Assembly (NCBI RefSeq): GCF_007992435.1
Contig: NZ_BKAG01000033.1
Location: 1-64,000, forward strand
DNA from: Prosthecobacter gellanilyticus
GTDB taxonomy: Bacteria; Verrucomicrobiota; Verrucomicrobiia; Verrucomicrobiales; Verrucomicrobiaceae
Direction: 5' to 3'
Length of the DNA stretch: 64,000 nt
How positions within the stretch are numbered: the first letter of the stretch is position 1; each line of letters starts with the position of its first letter. The notes beneath the pieces were generated by a model that had not been told where the DNA came from, ran no database searches, and saw only the letters and a list, made by a program, of their open reading frames with translations. Shown in pieces: positions 61,302-64,000 of this stretch. Both the position numbers and the translations under genes were made by a program.

Positions 61302-63278
61302 ATGCCCATGAGCACCGAACTCCAGCCCGAGGAGAAGCCGAAGAAGAAAGCTGCCGCCAAAAAGGTGGCCGCGAAGAAGGCTGCGCCGGCCCCTGCCAAG
61401 AAAGCTGCTGTGAAGAAAGTGGCCGCCAAGAAGGTCGCGACGAAGAAGCCAGCGAAGGTCATCGAACCTCCCGCTGAGCTGGAACTGAATCTCGAAGTTC
61501 CCGCCGCGCCTGAAACCGCGAATGCTGACGTGCCTGCGAAGAAGACGCGCCGCACCGCGCTGCAAAAGAAGGCCGCGGAGATCCTGGCGAAGATGCAGGA
61601 GTCCATGGTCGTGGCTGCGAGTGCTCCTGTGGAAGCCGCTCCGGCACCTGTCGCGAATGCGGTGATCGCCGCCGCGCTGGATGCTGAACCGATGTCGGCC
61701 CCTGAAGCTGCTGTGGAAGTGCCGCCGCCAGCCTTTGTGAAGGCAGCGCCTGCTGCTGTGCCCGCACCTGCGGCACGCGCCGCTGCTCCGGCTGCGAGTG
61801 AGGATGATTCCGATGAAGGTGGTGATGACGAGCCTCCGCAAGAGGGTCAATCTGGTGGTGCTGGGGATGCCGGTGGCGGCCAGGATCAAGGGCGCAAAAA
61901 GACACGCTGGGAGCGCTGGAAGGAGCGCCGTGAACGGTTCAAAGCTGAAAAGGCCGCGCGTCGCCTCGCCCAGCAGGGTGGTGGTCAGGGCGGCCACCAA
62001 GGCGGTGGTGACCGTGATCGTGGTCATGTCAGCGCTGAGCGCAGCCAGGGCGGCTATCAACCGCAGCACTCCAATGGTGGTCATCAGCCACAGCAGAACG
62101 GCAGGCATGCGCAGTCTCATCGGGACACTCACGATGACGATGCACCCATGTCCCCTGAAGTGGTGCTGGGTCCGCCTGAAGCCTCCGAAGGTGTGCTGGA
62201 AATGAACCCCAAAGGTCATGGTTTCCTGCGTTCCCGTGAGCGTATGTTCGCCCAGCATCCTGCGGATCCTTTTGTGCATGCGGACACCGTCCGCCAGCTC
62301 GGTCTGCGTGAAGGCATGCTGATCAAGGGCATCTCCCAGAAAGGCCCGCGCGGCCTGATGGTGACCAGCATCACCGATGTGAACGGCCGCACGCCGGAGT
62401 CGGTGCGTGATCTGCCGCTCTTCGAAGAGCTGAAAGCCATCAATCCGAACAAGCGCATCCAGTTTGAAACCACCAAGGAGCGCATCACCACGCGTGTGAT
62501 CGACATGTTCACGCCGGTTGGCCGTGGCCAGCGCGGCCTCATCGTGGCACCGCCGCGCACGGGCAAGACGACGCTGCTGCAGCACATCGCCGAGTCTATC
62601 GTGCAGAATCATCCGAGCATGCATCTCATCATCCTGCTGGTGGATGAGCGCCCGGAAGAAGTGACCGAGTTCAAGCGCATCTTTGCCAACGCCGAGGTGT
62701 ATGCGAGCTCGAACGATCAGGACGTGAGAAGTCACACGCGCATCGCCATGTTCGCCATCGAACGCGCGAAGCGTCTGGTGGAGGCTGGTGAGCATGTCTT
62801 CCTGCTCATGGACAGCATCACGCGTCTAGCCCGTGCCTTTAACAACGCCAAGTCCGGCGGTGCCACCATGAGTGGTGGTATGGCCGTCGGTGGCATGGAG
62901 ATCCCACGCCGTCTTTTCGCCGCTGCGCGTAATACTCGCGGGGCTGGCAGCCTCACCATCCTTGCCACCGCGCTCATTGAGACCGGCAGCAAGATGGACG
63001 ATGTGATTTTCCTCGAGTTCAAAGGCACCGGCAACATGGAGCTCGTGCTCGATCGCAAGCTGGCGGAGCAGTATTACTATCCGGCGGTGAACATCTTCAA
63101 ATCCGGCACGCGCCGTGAGGAACTGCTGCTGCAGTCCTTCCAGCTCGACAAGATCCACATGCTGCGCCGCGGTCTCGCGGGTGGCAAGCCGATCGATGCG
63201 ATCCAGCGTGTGATCACCCTCTGCGAGCGCTACCCCAGCAATGCGCAGATGCTGGTGGATCTGCCCGGCAAGGCCTGA
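61302..63278 (+). CDS. rho: transcription termination factor Rho with long disordered N-terminus
   Basis: Rho is a hexameric RNA helicase that ends transcription. The C-terminal 370 residues (from about 285) are typical: RNA-binding domain with EGVLEMNPKGHGFLRS, Walker A APPRTGKTTLLQ near 416-427, Walker B LIILLVDERPEEVTEF, then LLMDSITRLARAFN and FPMARRLFAAARNTRG-like sequence. The first 284 residues are low complexity: Lys/Ala-rich tracts, an acidic patch, then Gln, Gly, His and Arg-rich sequence (QQGGGQGGHQGG). The total of 658 residues compares with about 420 in E. coli. Two in-frame ATGs (61302, 61308) are possible; the second has the pyrimidine leader usual here. Confidence 0.94.
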   Translation: MPMSTELQPEEKPKKKAAAKKVAAKKAAPAPAKKAAVKKVAAKKVATKKPAKVIEPPAELELNLEVPAAPETANADVPAKKTRRTALQKKAAEILAKMQESMVVAASAPVEAAPAPVANAVIAAALDAEPMSAPEAAVEVPPPAFVKAAPAAVPAPAARAAAPAASEDDSDEGGDDEPPQEGQSGGAGDAGGGQDQGRKKTRWERWKERRERFKAEKAARRLAQQGGGQGGHQGGGDRDRGHVSAERSQGGYQPQHSNGGHQPQQNGRHAQSHRDTHDDDAPMSPEVVLGPPEASEGVLEMNPKGHGFLRSRERMFAQHPADPFVHADTVRQLGLREGMLIKGISQKGPRGLMVTSITDVNGRTPESVRDLPLFEELKAINPNKRIQFETTKERITTRVIDMFTPVGRGQRGLIVAPPRTGKTTLLQHIAESIVQNHPSMHLIILLVDERPEEVTEFKRIFANAEVYASSNDQDVRSHTRIAMFAIERAKRLVEAGEHVFLLMDSITRLARAFNNAKSGGATMSGGMAVGGMEIPRRLFAAARNTRGAGSLTILATALIETGSKMDDVIFLEFKGTGNMELVLDRKLAEQYYYPAVNIFKSGTRREELLLQSFQLDKIHMLRRGLAGGKPIDAIQRVITLCERYPSNAQMLVDLPGKA

Positions 63279-63309
63279 GGACCGGCCCCAAGCCGGTGAC
63301 ATGTTTCTG

Positions 63310-63345
63310 ACAAGCCACGGTGCCCGCCGTGGCTTGTTTGTGTGC
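63310..63345 (+). terminator. rho terminator
   Basis: ACAAGCCACGG (63310-63320) and CCGTGGCTTGT (63327-63337) form a perfect 11-bp stem with a 6-base loop, followed by a T/G-rich tract, 32 bases after the rho stop. A smaller CCGGC/GCCGG hairpin lies just upstream. Confidence 0.7.
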
Positions 63346-63430
63346 ATCCTTTGAGCAAATTCCTGATCTCGTGCTGTTGCGGAGTACAGCCGCTCCTGCT
63401 TACCTGCGCGTAGTCTACCGTGCTCGCGCC

Positions 63431-64000
63431 ATGACTTCCGAACCCGCCACGACTCAAAGTGCTGATGCCACCTTTGACGCGGGGGTGTTCTTTGGTGGTG
63501 GAGAGATGGGCGCGCGCACTCGTGCGCTGGACTGGGATGCGACACCGATGGGTCCGGTGGAGCAATGGCCGGCGGCGCTGAAGTCCACCCTGGGCATCTG
63601 CTTGAACTCGCGCTTTCCGATGGCGGTTTACTGGGGTGAGGAGGGCTTCCTTTTCTACAATGATGCCTGGCGGCCGATCCTGGGGGACAAGCACCCATGG
63701 GCGCTGGGATGCGGGGCCCGTGAAGTGTGGCCGGAGATCTGGCAGGACATCGCCCCGCTGTTTGCCAGCGTGCGCACCACCCGCGAGGGGACATGGCGCG
63801 GAGATGCGCTGCTGCCGATGCATCGCTCGGGCTATACCGAGGAGTGTTACTTTGACTACACCTTCAATCCCATCATGGGAGCCACAGGTGTGGTGGAGGG
63901 CATCCTGAATGTGGTGCAGGAGACAACTCACCGTGTGCTCAATGACCGCCGCACCCGGCTTCTGCATGCACTGGCGACGGCGACGGCGGATGCGAAGACG
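63431..64000 (+). CDS. PAS-domain sensor histidine kinase, 3' end beyond window
   Basis: The frame is open from the ATG at 63431 to the window end (190 residues seen). The visible part opens with a segment resembling the N-terminus of PAS/GAF hybrid histidine kinases: ALDWDATPMGPVEQWPAALK, NSRFPMAVYWG, LFYNDAWRPILGDKHPWALG, REVWPEIWQDIAP and GYTEECYFDYTFNPI, ending ETTHRVLNDRRTRLL. These PAS segments usually precede GAF, kinase and receiver domains. The kinase core is not visible, so this assignment rests on the PAS pattern. Separated from rho by a terminator; no signal peptide. Confidence 0.85.
   Translation, partial: MTSEPATTQSADATFDAGVFFGGGEMGARTRALDWDATPMGPVEQWPAALKSTLGICLNSRFPMAVYWGEEGFLFYNDAWRPILGDKHPWALGCGAREVWPEIWQDIAPLFASVRTTREGTWRGDALLPMHRSGYTEECYFDYTFNPIMGATGVVEGILNVVQETTHRVLNDRRTRLLHALATATADAKT

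Noticed and set aside
60366-62795. A very long open frame antisense to rho and yebC
   Set aside because: Its translation has the low-complexity, Arg/His/Gly-rich look of an antisense shadow in high-GC DNA, and the plus strand holds two clear genes.

Overview
The window is a GC-rich chromosomal segment from a member of the Verrucomicrobiota, most likely the Verrucomicrobiales (Prosthecobacter/Verrucomicrobium type). The evidence is the mix of gene families: two DUF1800/DUF1501 export pairs, a TIGR02597-family protein, PEP-CTERM proteins, a giant protein of autotransporter-associated beta-strand repeats, a planctomycete-type cytochrome c fused to WD40 repeats, and a CesT-type secretion chaperone. 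This placement is inferred from gene content; no rRNA gene is present to confirm it. No tRNA, rRNA, CRISPR array, insertion sequence or prophage was seen.

Layout. 1-11.3 kb is mostly housekeeping: an exported LamG-like protein, recN, a DUF3592 membrane protein, a spermidine-synthase-like methyltransferase, a VF530-family protein, comF, accD, a metallophosphoesterase, and a deoC / aldehyde dehydrogenase / half-length aldehyde dehydrogenase cluster for deoxyribose catabolism. 11.3-14.3 kb on the minus strand holds kdsD-like kpsF, a small PEP-CTERM protein and a TIGR02597 protein. 14.7-36 kb is a cell-surface island: two tandem cassettes, each a giant secreted DUF1800 protein (3164 and 2404 residues) followed by a Tat-exported DUF1501 protein (593 residues each), with a small GspG-like anchored protein between them. 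36.2-41.6 kb has a secreted glycoamylase-like protein, a small membrane protein, prfC, and the queF-queC pair for queuosine precursor synthesis. 41.7-50.8 kb has a 2542-residue beta-strand-repeat PEP-CTERM protein and a cytochrome c/WD40 protein.

50.9-53.6 kb holds the most unusual locus: a candidate type III secretion substrate (471 residues), a CesT-like chaperone, and a second substrate-like protein that keeps only the N-terminal 200 residues of the first. No secretion apparatus genes lie in the window, so this would be an orphan effector/chaperone cassette. 53.6-64 kb returns to housekeeping: thyA, a branched-chain aminotransferase, rpmE, a prepilin peptidase with a large insertion, a VanX-like dipeptidase, an esterase, gcvT, yebC, rho with a long disordered N-terminus, and the start of a PAS sensor kinase.

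Two non-coding patterns stand out. A short dispersed element with a conserved core (CGCGRAGCGTCCTGGAG), followed in the better copies by a hairpin whose stem bases change while pairing is kept, occurs just 3' of genes, always in the sense orientation and mostly in convergent intergenic regions. Also, almost all start codons lack a Shine-Dalgarno sequence and are preceded by a pyrimidine, often within a pyrimidine-rich tract.
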